Of a stretch of DNA of 64,000 nucleotides, positions 22,213 to 35,234 are shown piece by piece; the stretch's first letter is position 1; each line of letters opens with the position of its first letter. The notes under the pieces are model-generated. The model was not told the origin of the DNA and made no database searches. It was given only the letters and a program-made list of their open reading frames with translations. This DNA comes from Lojkania enalia (lineage: Eukaryota; Ascomycota; Dothideomycetes; Pleosporales). The stretch covers positions 328,559-392,558 of the forward strand of contig ML986603.1 of assembly GCA_010094045.1 (NCBI GenBank), written 5' to 3'. The position numbers and the translations under genes are program-made.

Positions 22213-24588
22213 TCACTGGTAGTACTGCTGGGAAAGCGAGCTAGATGACTGATAGATGGGATTCGGAGCGACGTAGTGTTGTTGGTAGGGGTGCTGTGGC
22301 ATGTTGAAATCCGCGCTAGATAGGAGCGGATTCATGATGCCCGAAGCCGGCCGTCGGGAGACTTGCGCCGGGGGTGCAGTGGGAAGCGTTGTTGGGGGCT
22401 GCACCGGCTGAAGATTGACTTGGGCCTGCATTGCCTGGTGCTGATAGGACATATTCCCGTTCTGCAAGACAGTAACGTTTGAATCGTGGTGTTGAGGCTC
22501 GTTATTCCAGCCCCACTTTTCTTTGAGTTCGGTATTGAGGAAACCAACACGCCATCCGGTCTCTTGCCGGATTTTGTCGAATATTTGAAGGACTTCTTCT
22601 TGCTCGCGGCGAGTAGTCAAGACCTCGGCAGCAATGGCGAGCGACCGGAGCGCGACGCTAGCGACACCACTAGGACAGGATTAGTACAGATTCAAAAGAA
22701 CACAAGGCTGTTACATACCGGTCTTTGACGTGGGCGCTAATACCGCAGATGAATTGGGCATGACGCTGCAACATCTCGGCCATGGTAGGGTGATCGGGTC
22801 CTTGGAGAGGGTTAATCTGGGCAAGGAGGCACATGCATGTGTGATAGAAGAGCCTCGCAACAATCGAAGTCCGTTTAATCAACCAAACCTCTGGAAAAGC
22901 AGATCCAGAAAGCGTTTGACCGGGGTACAAGTAGGCCATTGGATGCATCGTTCGAGGGATGCAGTCATTCCAGGTATCCGCGAGTTCCTTGAGTTTGGCC
23001 CATTCTTCGAATCTGCGTTGCACGCGGATTTGCTCGGCCCGGGAGGATGGGTCTTGAGTCCTAGGGATCGAAGCACGAAAGTTGCATACCTTGCCGACAA
23101 TGTAGAGAATCCGGTGTGTCCACATCTCTTCTTTATTATTTTCCTGTTCACGCTTCATGTCCATGTCTAAGCCCCAGTCATCCGGATCCCAAGCGACCTG
23201 CCAGTTGAAGTGAAGACAGCTAAGAAGCTCCATGCCAACATTCAACCAAAAGCAGGCGCCCCCAATCCCGGTCGATCTTGCATTCCATCCGCATTCTTTG
23301 ATCAATGCCCGAGCGCCTGCGATGTGGTTCATCCGCTGGAGCGCCCGCTCGCACATGATCTCATAAACGTTCAAAATGACAGCCGCTGTTGCGCATATTA
23401 CTGTATCCCGGTTTGGGTTCTGGAGTTGATTGAGTAGATACCTTGTGGCAGTATCATAATAGTGTAGCGCCTTCTCCTCACTGTACTTCTGGTTGACGAG
23501 TGAGAGATGGCGTGCGCCACATGCCAAGAGCGGGTTGAGGAGCATCGGCTCGCTTAGTGCATGAAACGGGATGAGTCTCGAGAACTGTCATAAAAGTTAG
23601 CTACGCGCTCGTACAATATTGTAGGATAGAGGGGTCACTACATACATGTTTCATTGGATCCATGCTGTCCATCCAGAGTCCCACTTCCTCCACGAATACC
23701 TGCATGAAGAGGACTTCCTCTTGAGTGTCGAGGTATTCTTTGCCTAAATGCTGTTCAGAAACGAATGTGTAGCACTGAATATACGTCTCGCTTACCTGAA
23801 GGATTCTCAGGGTTTCCGTATACCGTGCCATGGATATTTGATCCTGAATAATTCGACTCGGATTGAGAATGGGAATGGTGATGCGATGGCCCCGGTTGTT
23901 GTTCATATCCCATGTTCTGCGAGTCATTTTGATACGGTTCGGGAAGGATACCTTGAATGGGGGGGAGCGGTTGATGTGCTGTTGGCGCAGACTGCAATTG
24001 TGTTGGATAGTAGCTGTTGTGATCTGTTGAGTGATTCATGGGTTGAGGATATTTGGCTCGGCCACCTTTGTATTCGCTGGCGACTTCCCTTGATTCATCG
24101 AGGAAGGCAACCTGATATTCCCCTGTTGTCGGACATGTGATGGACGGTTGATGCACCTGAATGTCGATGAAGTTCAGCTTTACACCGTACTTGCACGTCC
24201 GATTTGATTTCCGACAATTCTGGCAATTGGGCCAACCTTCATCGCACTTCAGATGTCGCTCCCTGCACGTTAAGCAGCCGGTGCGCACTCTCTTCGGCTT
24301 GCTCTCTTGTGCCCTTTCAGACGTTCCGGGTGTGTTTGCTGACCCGTCGCTGGTGGCCATCGACTGGCCCTGTTGCTGGTCACCGCCAGCAGCTGCTCTA
24401 ATATTATCCCTACGGCCTCCTTGTCTGGCTTTTTTCAATGGTCGCGGGCTCGCCGAAGAGCTTGTGCTCCTGCGCTTGGCTGAGACCAGCCCAACCGGTT
24501 CTCCTAGGAGAGTATAGTCAGACGCAGTTGCTGGCGAGGTATCGTGATGCTGTTCAAAAAACGGATAGCCAAGGTCCAATGAGGACAT
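22213..24588 (-). CDS. Zn(II)2Cys6 fungal transcription factor (OefC/Moc3-like)
   Basis: Model: complement(join(22213..22669, 22719..23584, 23646..23743, 23796..24588)), 737 aa. The three introns of 49, 61 and 52 nt have clear GTATGT/GTATGT/GTAAGC donors and CTAG/ACAG/TTAG acceptors. The binuclear cluster spans C105-C132 with spacing CX2CX6CX6CX2CX6C (TGCLTCRERHLKCDEGWPNC). It is preceded by a basic, Ser-rich N-terminus (RPLKKARQ) and followed by KLNFIDIQV, a context I recall from OefC/Moc3-type regulators. The middle part (MLLNPLLACGARHLSLVNQK and onward) is a fungal transcription-factor regulatory domain. The C-terminus is Q/P/S-rich, as in activation domains. The target pathway is not visible; the neighbours give no cluster context. 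Confidence 0.88.
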
Positions 24589-26435
24589 GAACCCGGCGTG
24601 TTCTATTGTGGTAGCCAGGGTGATTGATTTATGGGGGGGCTTGGTCGAAGTTGCGGGCCGTTTGCGCGCAACGGCTTGTTGTACGTCGTCGGACCCGCGC
24701 GGTGGCAGAAGAAAAGGTTTACGGACCCGGATCGAGGCGATGCTGGTCCTGGCACTGACACTCTTGTCACAGGGAATTCTGAGGTTTGGCGGTCAGTAAG
24801 AGCCGTGGGTGACAAAAAGAGACTGCGATTGATGGGGAGGTAATTACGCACGGGGGGTAAGATTCGGGCGGCGCAGCGCGATGGTCAGCTCTCAGTACGT
24901 GAGCCACCGCAAGAGGAGACGAGTGTGAGCGACGGCTGTGAGATGCAATAATAATGGGCACGTCGTGCGGCTGGTGCAGGACGGGCTCCCAAGGCCCTAG
25001 CGACGATGATGCTTAGGATCTGGGATCGGCTGGCGAAGAGCGGCAGGTGCAAGCGAGGCCGGCTATCGAGCACTGAAAAGGGCCTGCACCGTCGCGGAAG
25101 ACTGTGCGCGCGCAGCAATTGAAGGCCGGCGACACGGCTAAGGAGCAAAATAGAGCGGAGGCCCTCGGTCCCTGGGGGCGAGGAGGAAATGGAGGAGAAG
25201 AAGTTTGCGTGTGGAGAGTTGAGCGTGAAGCGGTAGGCTTTAGAGACGCGCTACCGGCCGATCTGGCTTGCGTCTTGGGGCGGGATGATGCTATAGCGCA
25301 CAGGCTTGGAGGTCGTGGCTGGTGAGGGTATGGGCAATAGTGGCTTCCGTCCGATATTATATGTATTGGAAGGGATTGTTGGTAAAGTTTATTTTTCTGT
25401 AGTGCGCACCAGCGTCAGAGAAAGGGGCGTGTGTGCGGATTTGACAGCGGGGTGTTCCTTTGGTCGTTTGGAGGACTACGGGGCTAGCAAGGGAGACAGG
25501 AGAGCAATTCAACCAGCACACAGCCAGACAATGACGGTGTGGTTGGAGTTCTGGCGTGCCTGGCCAGCTCGCGGGTTCTATATCTCCTCGCTACGGGCTC
25601 AGACTCAGACGGGAGAGATGCTTTTTGGCTCCCGCCCGCAACCGCACAGCCTCACAGGGTCAAAGGTAGGTGTGGCATGGCAGAGTGCCCCAAGCTCAAC
25701 ACGATGCGTGCGGCGGAGAGGTCAAGCATCCGCACGCATCGCATCGCATCGCAGGAGACCCCTGCGCCAGTCCAATCGCGTTTATTCTTGTCAACGCTGT
25801 GAATAAGCTCGCACCCCAGGACATCTCCTAAAATAGACTCCGCCCACGAGGGCCGGCAATTTTGGTTGCTGCTGCTGGTATCCGCCTGCGACCAAGGATG
25901 GCAGCCAGGAGCACCTATAGTAGCACCAGCCAGGACGACGAGCGACAAGCCCGACAGTTAGCCCTGGAGCCCAGGAGTGCGAGTCGTCCGCCGTGCCTGA
26001 TCCAGTAGCAGGGCTCAGGGTCGCGAAACCCACGTCGGACTTCCCTTCTCCCACCTTCATCTCCATTACATACACGGGAGTGCGGCCGCCGAGGACGACG
26101 ACATCAGCTACTACGAGGTTCGACTGCTGCTCGCGGGCCAGCGCCGGGCCTAAACATAGAATCGCTGCCACACGGAGCATGTCAACGGCCATTGTAGGCC
26201 CATCCTCACTCATTGCAAACTCCCCGGCGGCGCAGTGGGCAGTGCTTGCGCCGTCCACAGTTCTTCCCACTAGTCCAGGCCGCTGTCTGGTTGGCCTCTT
26301 CAGACGCCTGACTGATCCGCCCCCACCGCGATTCCCATGCTGTCGATCACTCTCGCTCCGGCTTGCCTCCTCCTGCACCCTCCGACCTCAGCCTGAGCGC
26401 CCCCGTGAATCCGTGATACACCTAGAGTAGCCGCT
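24589..26435. other. Long divergent promoter region
   Basis: A GC-rich 1.85-kb stretch between the divergent transcription factor gene and the asa1-like gene. Open frames here are GC-driven and overlap on both strands. A long upstream region with 5' UTR introns is common for fungal developmental regulators, so regulatory content is likely, but no individual site can be supported. Confidence 0.45.
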
Positions 26436-28586
26436 ATGGCCGTTGAGCGCCAGTCCGCTCTTCCGCCTGCTCAGCCCAGCTACATCTTCCGCGGCCACGC
26501 TGCCCAGATCCACAGCGTCCAGATAGTCCATCAGAACCGCCGGCTCCTTACCGGCGATGCGGACGGCTGGATCGTGTACTGGAAATTGGAGTCCAAGAGA
26601 CCCGTGGCTGTGTGGAGCGCCCACCACGCCGCAATCCTAGGAACAGCAGAGTGGGGGTTGGACAGCATCATAACGTGAGTATTCCCCTCGTTTCGTTTCC
26701 TGCTCTGCAGCATCGTGCAGCGGATGCTTCCACTTCCACGCCGTCTTTCTGTCTCGTCAACCGCCCTTCACGCGTTGCTATTCTTGCGGCCCTACGTCAT
26801 TGGCCCAGTGACTTTCGACCCTCTATAGCTTCTTACTTCTTTCCTTCCATATGTTTCACTATGTCGCACATCATTGCCTAGCTATGGATAACTAACGTTC
26901 CGGACGCCAATTATAGTCATGGTCGTGACAACGCCCTAAGAATCTGGCAGATCCGTGCAGCGGATGAGAACTATCTCTCTACAGCCCTGCCCGCTGATGG
27001 CTTAACCGCGCACCGACCAAAGCCATGGCTGCTGCACTCCCTTGCTGTGAATACGCTAAACTTCTGCGCGTTCTCCATGTGTCACGAAGAACCTGCATTT
27101 AATATAGAGCGGGGTGACGGCAATGGCCTGGTCCAGGGGCATGCATCACCAGTCAGGCTAAGCGATCCAATTCTTGTGGCCGTGCCATCCAGAGATGACA
27201 AGAAAATCGAGGTGTATCGGTTCCCAGATGAAAAACTAGCGTATGTGGTTCCGCGAGTGCAACCTACAGATACAGGTGAGCATGCAGCCATGACCCGATC
27301 CCCTAACTTCAATTCCCGGGCACAATAGTCGGCAGCCGCTGCATAAGGAAGCAACCACTCTCTACCCAGCTATTTTGTATCGCTACTTATACATTTCTTA
27401 CGCGTGGTGCATGTTATGTAGAATCCTCCTCGGAACTTTCCGCTGACAGTCTCTAGGCATGGTGATGGCAGTCAAGCTTATCCAGCGTCAGCCGTCAAAC
27501 GGCGCAATTGTAATCGCCGGATACGAGGGGGGCTTCACTGCAGTACATTTGCTTGGTCCAAGTGCCAGATCTAATACCCAAATGGGAGGTTCAGTGATGC
27601 CGGAGTTCGCTCAGACTATTTACCTTAGCCATCCTCATACTCAGCCCATCTTGTCGATCGATATCTTACCAGATGCCAAGATGTACTTCACCTCGTCTGC
27701 CGATGCAGTCATTACTGCACATCGGATACCAGATACACCCCTTAATATCCCTGACAAAAAGGGTCTTCATAGCATCGATCAAGGAGAGGACTGTTTGAAC
27801 ATCCCGTCAGGTTTCAGCGAGTCCGCACACATGAGCATTTCACCATCAATCAGTACAGATACCAGAACAACGGGTCGTCCGTCTAATGTGTCTAACCTAG
27901 CGCCATCTGAGACTTCGCTATGTTCAAGTGGTAATGGGGTTTCGCAGTTAGACAGATCTATGTTGACCCCATCGGAACCACTTACTTTCCCCAAATTGTC
28001 TGTCGCTCCTTCGACCGTAGCAGACTCGTCTCTTCAATTTTCTAAGCGGCCTATTAACGCAACACCCGAAGCCTCTTCCAACGCAAGCTCGGGACCATCC
28101 GGCCTCTCATCTCTTCTTTCATCTGCCCCAGTTAAGCAGAAGACGAAACCCACACCTTCAACCGTCTCAGCGATATCCATAGAGACCCCGTACAAGGCAG
28201 TCAATACTAAGCATGCTGGCCAACAGTCATTATGTGTCCGCTCTGACGGACGTCTCCTCGTCACAGGCGGCTGGGACAGCCGAATAAGGGTTTATAGCAC
28301 GAAGACGTTGAAGGAATTGGCCGTCCTCAAGTGGCATAATCAAGGTGTCTATGCTGTAGACTTTGGACAAATCTTGGATCGACCAAACTTTGGTAGTTCT
28401 GCTAATAATGCAAGCTTGGACGAGCCGCTCAATGACGGACAGTCAAGCCAGCCCACATCCCACGGTTTACAAAAAGTAACTGGACTAGGTAGGCTTCAGC
28501 AACAAAGGGAGGAGCAAATACAAATGAGGCACTGGATCGCGGCAGGCGCAAAAGATGGGAAAGTGAGTCTATGGGAGGTATTCTGA
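26436..28586 (+). CDS. asa1: ASTRA-associated WD40 protein Asa1
   Basis: Model: join(26436..26674, 26917..27275, 27457..28586), 575 aa; introns 242 nt (GTGAGT...TTATAG) and 181 nt (GTGAGC...CTCTAG). WD40 blades are visible at the N-terminus (IFRGHAAQIHSVQIVHQN, LLTGDADGWIVYWKL), across the first splice (HGRDNALRIWQIR) and at the C-terminus (LLVTGGWDSRIRVYS, WIAAGAKDGKVSLWE). A ~150-residue Ser/Thr/Pro-rich insertion (SPSISTDTRTTGRPSNVSN) lies between blades. Order and ends match Asa1, a component of the ASTRA/TTT-linked machinery that helps stabilise PIKK kinases and chromatin regulators. Tandem WD40 beta-propellers are common, so the exact orthology rests on the matching N- and C-terminal sequences as recalled. 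Confidence 0.85.
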
Positions 28587-29738
28587 GCGCATCGCCATCC
28601 ACTCTGTCCTGCATGTCAAGTCAACCATGGGCTTGGTGCGATTTAGAACAACGCATAGTAGAAGGTGGCTTTTAATTCCAACCGCTACTCATGATCGTCC
28701 TATTGGGCACCAATAGCTACGTCGGTCCGCTGAGACTGGCTGAATCTCACCACATCCCTCCTCCCTTTCGATATCGACACTCCGCCTTTTAACAAGTGGG
28801 TTTACAGTTACCAGATTTCGATACGTAGGAATGCGGATTGAAGGGAGGAATCATACCAGTATCTGGGTTCCTGCCCCCGCGCCACCATCAGCGTCAGCAA
28901 TAGATGTTATTGCAGTTCAGAATATCTTAATTGGCTAATTTGGTGGGCTACCAGAAGCCACTTCAATATCGAAGCATATGAAGACTATTCTCGTCCTCAA
29001 TCATTTGCTGTTCTGATGAAATATTTGCACCTAAGTACAGATGCACGGGATGCTTTGAATGGAAGAAATAAGATGACTGCGATTAACGAAAAATATCAGC
29101 AATCTCTTTCAAACGGGAGGCTCAAAACGTGACACTGTAGAAACGTAGTGCAACCGTGAACAACTTTGTTGTGCATACAATGGCTAGCTCGCTGCCTTAT
29201 TCTAGTATTCCAAGTGCGGTTGGAGAAATTTGGACATGGATTAGATGAATTGCCCGGATCAACAGAACACAAGCACGCGTATGCGGACATTCTTAGTATC
29301 AGCTCGGCAGAAAGTAGTGGCGTGAAACCAATGTATAAAAAAAAATTTTTTTGGGAGCTCTGAGGAGACGTTGAGGCTGACCTCCGAAATGGGAACGGTG
29401 GCCACTACCCTCTCCCGCAAATGCTCAAAAGCCTCGGCATTATATCACGAGCGGTAGGGACCTGCGTCGATTGCCCGCATCTCGAAGGATGGAGCGACGA
29501 AACACCTTCAAGCATCATACCTTCCCCGCACTAGCCTAACCGAACGAGCCCTAATACGGGGTAAAAATCTTTGTTGCTCTATGAACTACGACCATTGACA
29601 GACAATGCATGCGTAATTGCCTCGATTCTACCATTGTAAGCTCCATGGAGCCACAACACATCCTGATTCGATAGTATCGCCCGTCCTCAACACGAACGTC
29701 GCGTAATACCTCTCACCTATTCGTGCCTGTCTGGCACA
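28587..29738. other. Intergenic, nothing recognised
   Basis: Holds the 3' flank of the asa1-like gene and the promoter of the acyltransferase gene, both on plus. Short frames only. An A-run of nine followed by a T-run lies near 29338-29352. Confidence 0.45.
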
Positions 29739-32537
29739 ATGTCGTCCTCTTCGAAGAAGCGCAAGACCTCCTCGCCCTCGGAACAAGCCCCTGACCTCAG
29801 CATCACCGCCGATGACCAAGTACATCTTCATGCCGCCGGCTATGAGACGCCCGAGCGGGATCTCATCCATAGTATGGCGCGCTTCCGCTCGTCGCCGCTC
29901 GACTTCATTCGCGAAGTCTCGCTCCACGTATCTGGGACAGGATGGCGATCATACGACAAGATTATTGGGCAGCCCATATTTTACTCTGGGTTCTCGGAGA
30001 AAATGAAGTCGAAGGTATTGAGCAGTCCGATGCTGGTAAGCAAGGTTAAGGAACTGGCAGCAAAAAGGGTAGAGGTCGAAGTGAATGAGGGGTTACTCGG
30101 GGTAAATGCAATGGAGGGGCGGGGAGTAGGTGAGAAAGATAGGAGGATTAGAAGGAGGGTGCAGATTGAGGAGAGCTTGATGGAAGTCGCAGACACATTA
30201 ACGGATAATATGATTTGTAAAATGGAGAGCAAGAACTTCATTAGAGGGGCTTATTATATTACTACGCAGCTATTGACGAGGGCATACCATCAAGGTGGGC
30301 ATCCATCGTTCATTAAATCCTATACACTTATGCTAAATCTATATTTTTAGGTGTTCACGTCTCGAGCGAAGAAGTCCTCCGTCTCCGCGGCGTCGCAGAA
30401 CAAGCCGCAAAGGACAAGCAATCAATCATCTTCCTCCCATGCCATCGCTCCCATGTCGACTACGTATCCCTCCAAATAATCTGTTATAGGCTTGGACTAG
30501 CACTACCAACAGTGGTCGCCGGAGACAACCTTAATTTCCCGGTAGTGGGAGCATTTCTCCAACATGCAGGTGCTATGTGGATACGACGAAGCTTTGGAGA
30601 TGACCAACTATACACCACACTTGTACAAGCATATATCGATACATTATTAGCCAATGGCTTTAATTTAGAGTGTTTCGTGGAAGGTGGACGAAGTAGGACA
30701 GGAAAGCTGCTTCCTCCGAAGTTTGGCATTCTTTCCTACATGCTGGATAGTGTAGCATCGGGTCGAGTCAAGGATGCCATTATTTGTCCTGTGTCGACAC
30801 AGTACGATAAGGTCATTGAAGTAGAGTACGTATATTATCATTTCCAGAATTGAAGCTTACACAAACATGACAACAGCTCGTACATCAGCGAACTGCTTGG
30901 CCAACCAAAACCGAAGGAGAATCTTATGGACTTTCTTTCTGCATCCTCAGTACTCTCCCTCAAGCTCGGTCGCGTAGACGTCCGCTTCCACGAACCGTGG
31001 AGTCTCCGCCAATTCATCGACGAACAGGAAGCCAGGTTTAGTCTGCTGCCCCAGAAACTTGATCTAAAATCAGAACGGCTCAGAATACTAAGAACGCTTG
31101 GTTACAAAGTCCTTTCCGAAATTAATGATGTCTCCGTAGTCATGCCTACCGCCCTTGTCGGAACGGTTCTCCTCACATTAAGAGGAAGAGGTGTCGGAAA
31201 GAGCGAGTTAATTCGAAGGGTGGAATGGCTTAGTGGACGTGTGCGCGCTCAAGGCGGCAGGGTAGCCCATTTTGCTAATCTACCAACAAGTGTTGTTGTG
31301 GAAAGAGCTCTTGACGTCCTGGGGCCAGGCCTCGTTGGACTCGTGCCGGGGCTGCCGGAGGATACATACTACGCGGTTGATAGGTAGGTATTTGATTCCA
31401 TTGCATCAGACGTCTCAATATTAACGTTTTCCCAGATTCCAGCTCTCCTTCTACCGAAACATGACAATCCATCTCTTCATTCTTCAAGCCCTTGTTTCAG
31501 CAGCAATGTACACTAAGGTCAAACTAGGCGGTGGGCCTGAATTTCAACGAATATCCTACGATGACCTCCACGACCAAGTCCACTTCCTTTCTCAGGTAGT
31601 CCCCCACCTTCCCGTGCACCCCAAAATTCCTAACACCATCCCAGCTCTTCCGCACAGAATTTATATTCCCTACGGAAGGCCTCGACGTCAATCTCGCCAA
31701 AACAATCGACGGGCTAGAAGCCGATAACGTCATCAAAGTCACGCGCTCTTCTAGTGATTCCTCAAAAGTCGAGTTCGTAGAACTCAGTCACGCTGAGCGG
31801 GAAAGAGGACGTGAGAACTTTGACTTCTACTGCTTCCTGATATGGCCGTTCATCGAGGCGGCGTGGCTGGGCGCCATGAGCCTAATGATGTTGACGCCGC
31901 CGGTCGGGTATTCGAAGGAAGTTTGGCTGGACATGAAAAAGGTGCAGGACAGGGCTCAACTCGTAAGACATCCGTCCCTCTCCTATTTGTTCGCTCCCTC
32001 CTTCTCCACATCGAGTTTCTAGATGCTAAGGGATTCTCGCTAATATGTGTACAGTTTGGAAAAACACTTTACCACCAAGGTGACCTCTCCTACTTCGAAG
32101 CCGTTAATAAAGAGACGCTGAAGAACGCCTATACGCGCTTCGAACAGGAGGGCATGATCCTCGTTGCCAGACCCGCTGCGAAAAACGGTAATTCCCCCCA
32201 TACTATTAAGTTAGCGGATCCCTGGATCCCGAAGCGCTCTAACGACGCGGCTGCGTCGAGTTCTTTTCCGGCCCAGCAGAACGAAGGTAAGATTGTGGCC
32301 AACGGCCCGCTATGGATTTTCGCGGAACGCATCAGCGCGTCAAGGAGGGAGGGGAAGAACAGGCGGGATGGCGCGACTGTGCAAAATAGGGTCCTTAGTC
32401 TTGCGGATCTAGTGGGCCGTGGGTTATGGGAGGATGCGGTGTTTGATCGGAAGGAGTTGGAGTCAGAGGCTTTCAGCGCGGCGAAGGCGAGTGGGAGGGG
32501 GAGGAGGAAGAGTATGACGGTTTCAGCGAGGCTGTAG
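29739..32537 (+). CDS. DHAP / glycerol-3-phosphate acyltransferase, PlsB type, PTS1-like end
   Basis: Model: join(29739..30294, 30351..30825, 30877..31383, 31436..31595, 31645..31962, 32055..32537), 832 aa; introns of 56, 51, 52, 49 and 92 nt. It catalyses sn-1 acylation of dihydroxyacetone phosphate or glycerol-3-phosphate, the first step of ether-lipid or glycerolipid synthesis. The acyltransferase motifs are intact: HX4D as HRSHVD (217-222), GAMWIRRSF (259-267), FVEGGRSRTGK (294-304) and a proline block IICPVSTQYDKV. The C-terminal third is the PlsB/GNPAT helical region. The protein ends SARL, a permitted PTS1 variant, suggesting peroxisomes as for animal GNPAT. It differs from the ER-membrane Gat1/Gat2 type. 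All introns are short and in frame. Confidence 0.9.
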
Positions 32538-35234
32538 GAGTATGGAAGATTTGTGTTGGTGGGGACGTATGGTTGGGGGTTTGTATTGCATGTGTGAATA
32601 GTTGAAGTAGGAAGGAAAAGGGTGGTCGAGGTGAGCGTTTCTTGGATATGGCTGCATACAAGGCGGAGATATCAACTCTCTAATGTCTATATATTACCAT
32701 AGGCTAATGGATCACGTCTTCCTCATATATCATTCACTATAATAACTGCGCGAACCCCGCCTATTTCCTCCCACGTTTCGCCATCCGAGCCTCTATGCGC
32801 AGCAAATGCGGTGAAGCCGATCAGCGCGTACACTATCAGAACCAGGTCACCTATCTATCATAATGGTGCTGATTATCTCGCAGTTTTACCACTGAACTGT
32901 TTTACCCCACCCGCATCATTTGAGACGGAATATCTTGATTTACTTGCTGCTCACTGGTTTTATTTTCCTGCCCTGCCTTTACTTGAGCAGCGCCAGTGCC
33001 TTGAGGAAAGAAGAACCCAATACGTGAGAGCTAGGAATTATGGCTGTCTGGAGGAGTTGGGCAGTGATTTTGGGGGATCGATCGAGACATTTGGGAATTG
33101 GGTGGTTGAGAAGGGTTGTTGGAGCATCAGATAGAAGAGTTTGATGCCATTGCCGCAGCGTGATTTGGAGAATCGAATGGTGGGTGAAAAGGCCCTGCTC
33201 CTAAACACTCCCAGTTCCTCAGTAGAGTTCGCGAGGTGCCGGAAACATCGTTTTCCTGGCATAAACAGTCTCCGTGTGTTAATTGGTTGGCCTTCAACGG
33301 ACTATGATGCCTCCGGAAACTTCCCAGTGCTCGTGTCTTCAGGATATATAGTACATATGTAATCGAGTTGTTACACACTCCCTAGCGAACTCTCAACTCA
33401 CAATCACGCCCTTGTTTCTGTAGACCCGTTTTAACAATATGGTGGTAATGGATCCGAAGTTTAGAGTGCGACATAGCTCTCTAAGTCCATGGTCGCTTTG
33501 TAGAGTTCTTCATCGAGGTCTAGAAGAGTACCCTTGAAGGAGTTAAATCGCTAGTAGGATATCTGCGGAGATGTTGCTGTGCTAGCGAATCCGATCGGGA
33601 TATTTTAGTGTGCATTGTAGTTTTTGCTGGGGGAGAGACCCTTCCAAAAATCCCCTGGTGAGCGCTCTCGGGGTGGAATTGTCGATTTATTAAGAGTTGA
33701 TCAACTTATCGGACCCCGATTCTGGCTGCAGTTGTCGTATCTACATTCCTTGCCGCCGAACAAAATGTCGTACCGTGTTCCAAGGTAGTCCTCAATGTTG
33801 TCATGAGCCCCTCCTGCCCTCTGTAAAGAACAGAAGGAGCCCGCAACATCCGTTGTCCGGGAGAAAGGTTCTAGCCGCCGACCTTGGACCTAGGCTAGCG
33901 ACTACATCGAATATAGCGTGATATGAAACAAGATAAAATATGTTCTTCCACGAGGGCGGGTAGAGAGGGAAGAGTTGGATTGAGGGGCCGCGGTGGCTTT
34001 ATATATTTCTAGGGTGGCGGTCTGGTCAGGGATACATGAGCTCTCGACGCCACATGCTACTTAGGCGGTGAAGACTGTTGAAACAGAATTTGGCAGGTGA
34101 AGGTGCCATGGAGTAGTGGTTGCTTTCGAGATAAATTCGTTGTTGTGACTTTTTTGACGGGGACAAATCACGGGTGAGGCTCGCTGCGCTCACTGGGATT
34201 TGGAGGACGGTCATTAAGTACCCCTGGCTTGCTCCGGGATGGTTAACCAAAGCTAAGGATTTTTTACCAATCAAGGCAGCGAAAGTCGCTCGGCCTAACC
34301 AAGGAATTATAAACAACACTAAGAAATGTTATTGAAGGAGTTGCGGAAATTAGGTACGGCGAAGCTGTCCTCGAGAGGTTTTTACCTGGTGTTGGGTTCA
34401 GATTACAACGTACCGGTTTATACTTCAGGCTTATAATGTATCCCTGCTACATATTAACACGATTCGCTCTTTCCACGAGCCTTAGGTCTATTCAATGACC
34501 AAAATTTCTCAACACGAATTTACGTCTTTTTCTGAGAGAGTTGTTTCTGATGTGTTCGTAGACCGATATTTACCTTCACGAAACCCTAGAGTTTCCAACT
34601 ACAGTACTTTATTTCCTTCTTAATGGCTATAGAAGGATTGAGTAAAGGCATGCATGGTGAGACTTATATGGCTATATGATGCAATGGTAATTCTCTTAGA
34701 TGCAGTGACGTCTATCCCTACGTGCCGAGAAATATGAAGGGTACTTTGACTTCAAACTACTCGAAATCTGTGCATACGTTGATACTGACTATAATTCTAA
34801 TATCAGTTGTATGCTATAGTTACTCCTAAACATCTAAGACCTTATCTGCCTAAAAGTAATTTTTACACCGTTATCTTTAAGCCTACTTTATAGAGAGCGT
34901 ATTTAAAGAGTAGTGAAGTTCCTTTGCTAGAACACGACTATTAAACTTATGGCTATGCACGGTCTTGGTAAGCGGGCTGATCTTAGCTCTGCTTAAGCTT
35001 TGTGATCTAAATGAGCCTCAACCATGCCTCCAATCAACCAGCTCAGCTCTCTAAATACATCTACGAAGTCCGCTATATAACAAGGCCAGTGCCGGAGTAG
35101 GTCGGCCATGGCCCGTGCATGATAGGCGAGTGACACTGCTAGAAAAATTATATTATTTTATATAAGAATTCCATGCCAATGAATATACATCTTCTAACGT
35201 AGTCATCCACTAACATGGCCAAAACACCAAATCG
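32538..35234. other. Gene-poor transition into the degraded region
   Basis: No frame longer than ~107 codons and none with a recognisable motif. Composition shifts from mixed to AT-rich after ~34.3 kb. The frames at 32811-33134 (plus) and 34026-34319 (minus) may be worn gene fragments, but nothing in them allows a family name. The Tc1-like relic begins at its right edge. Confidence 0.45.

Noticed and set aside
24589..26435. Several frames of 70-195 codons in the divergent promoter
   Set aside because: Overlapping, GC-driven, Arg/Ser-rich and without motifs. Treated as non-coding.
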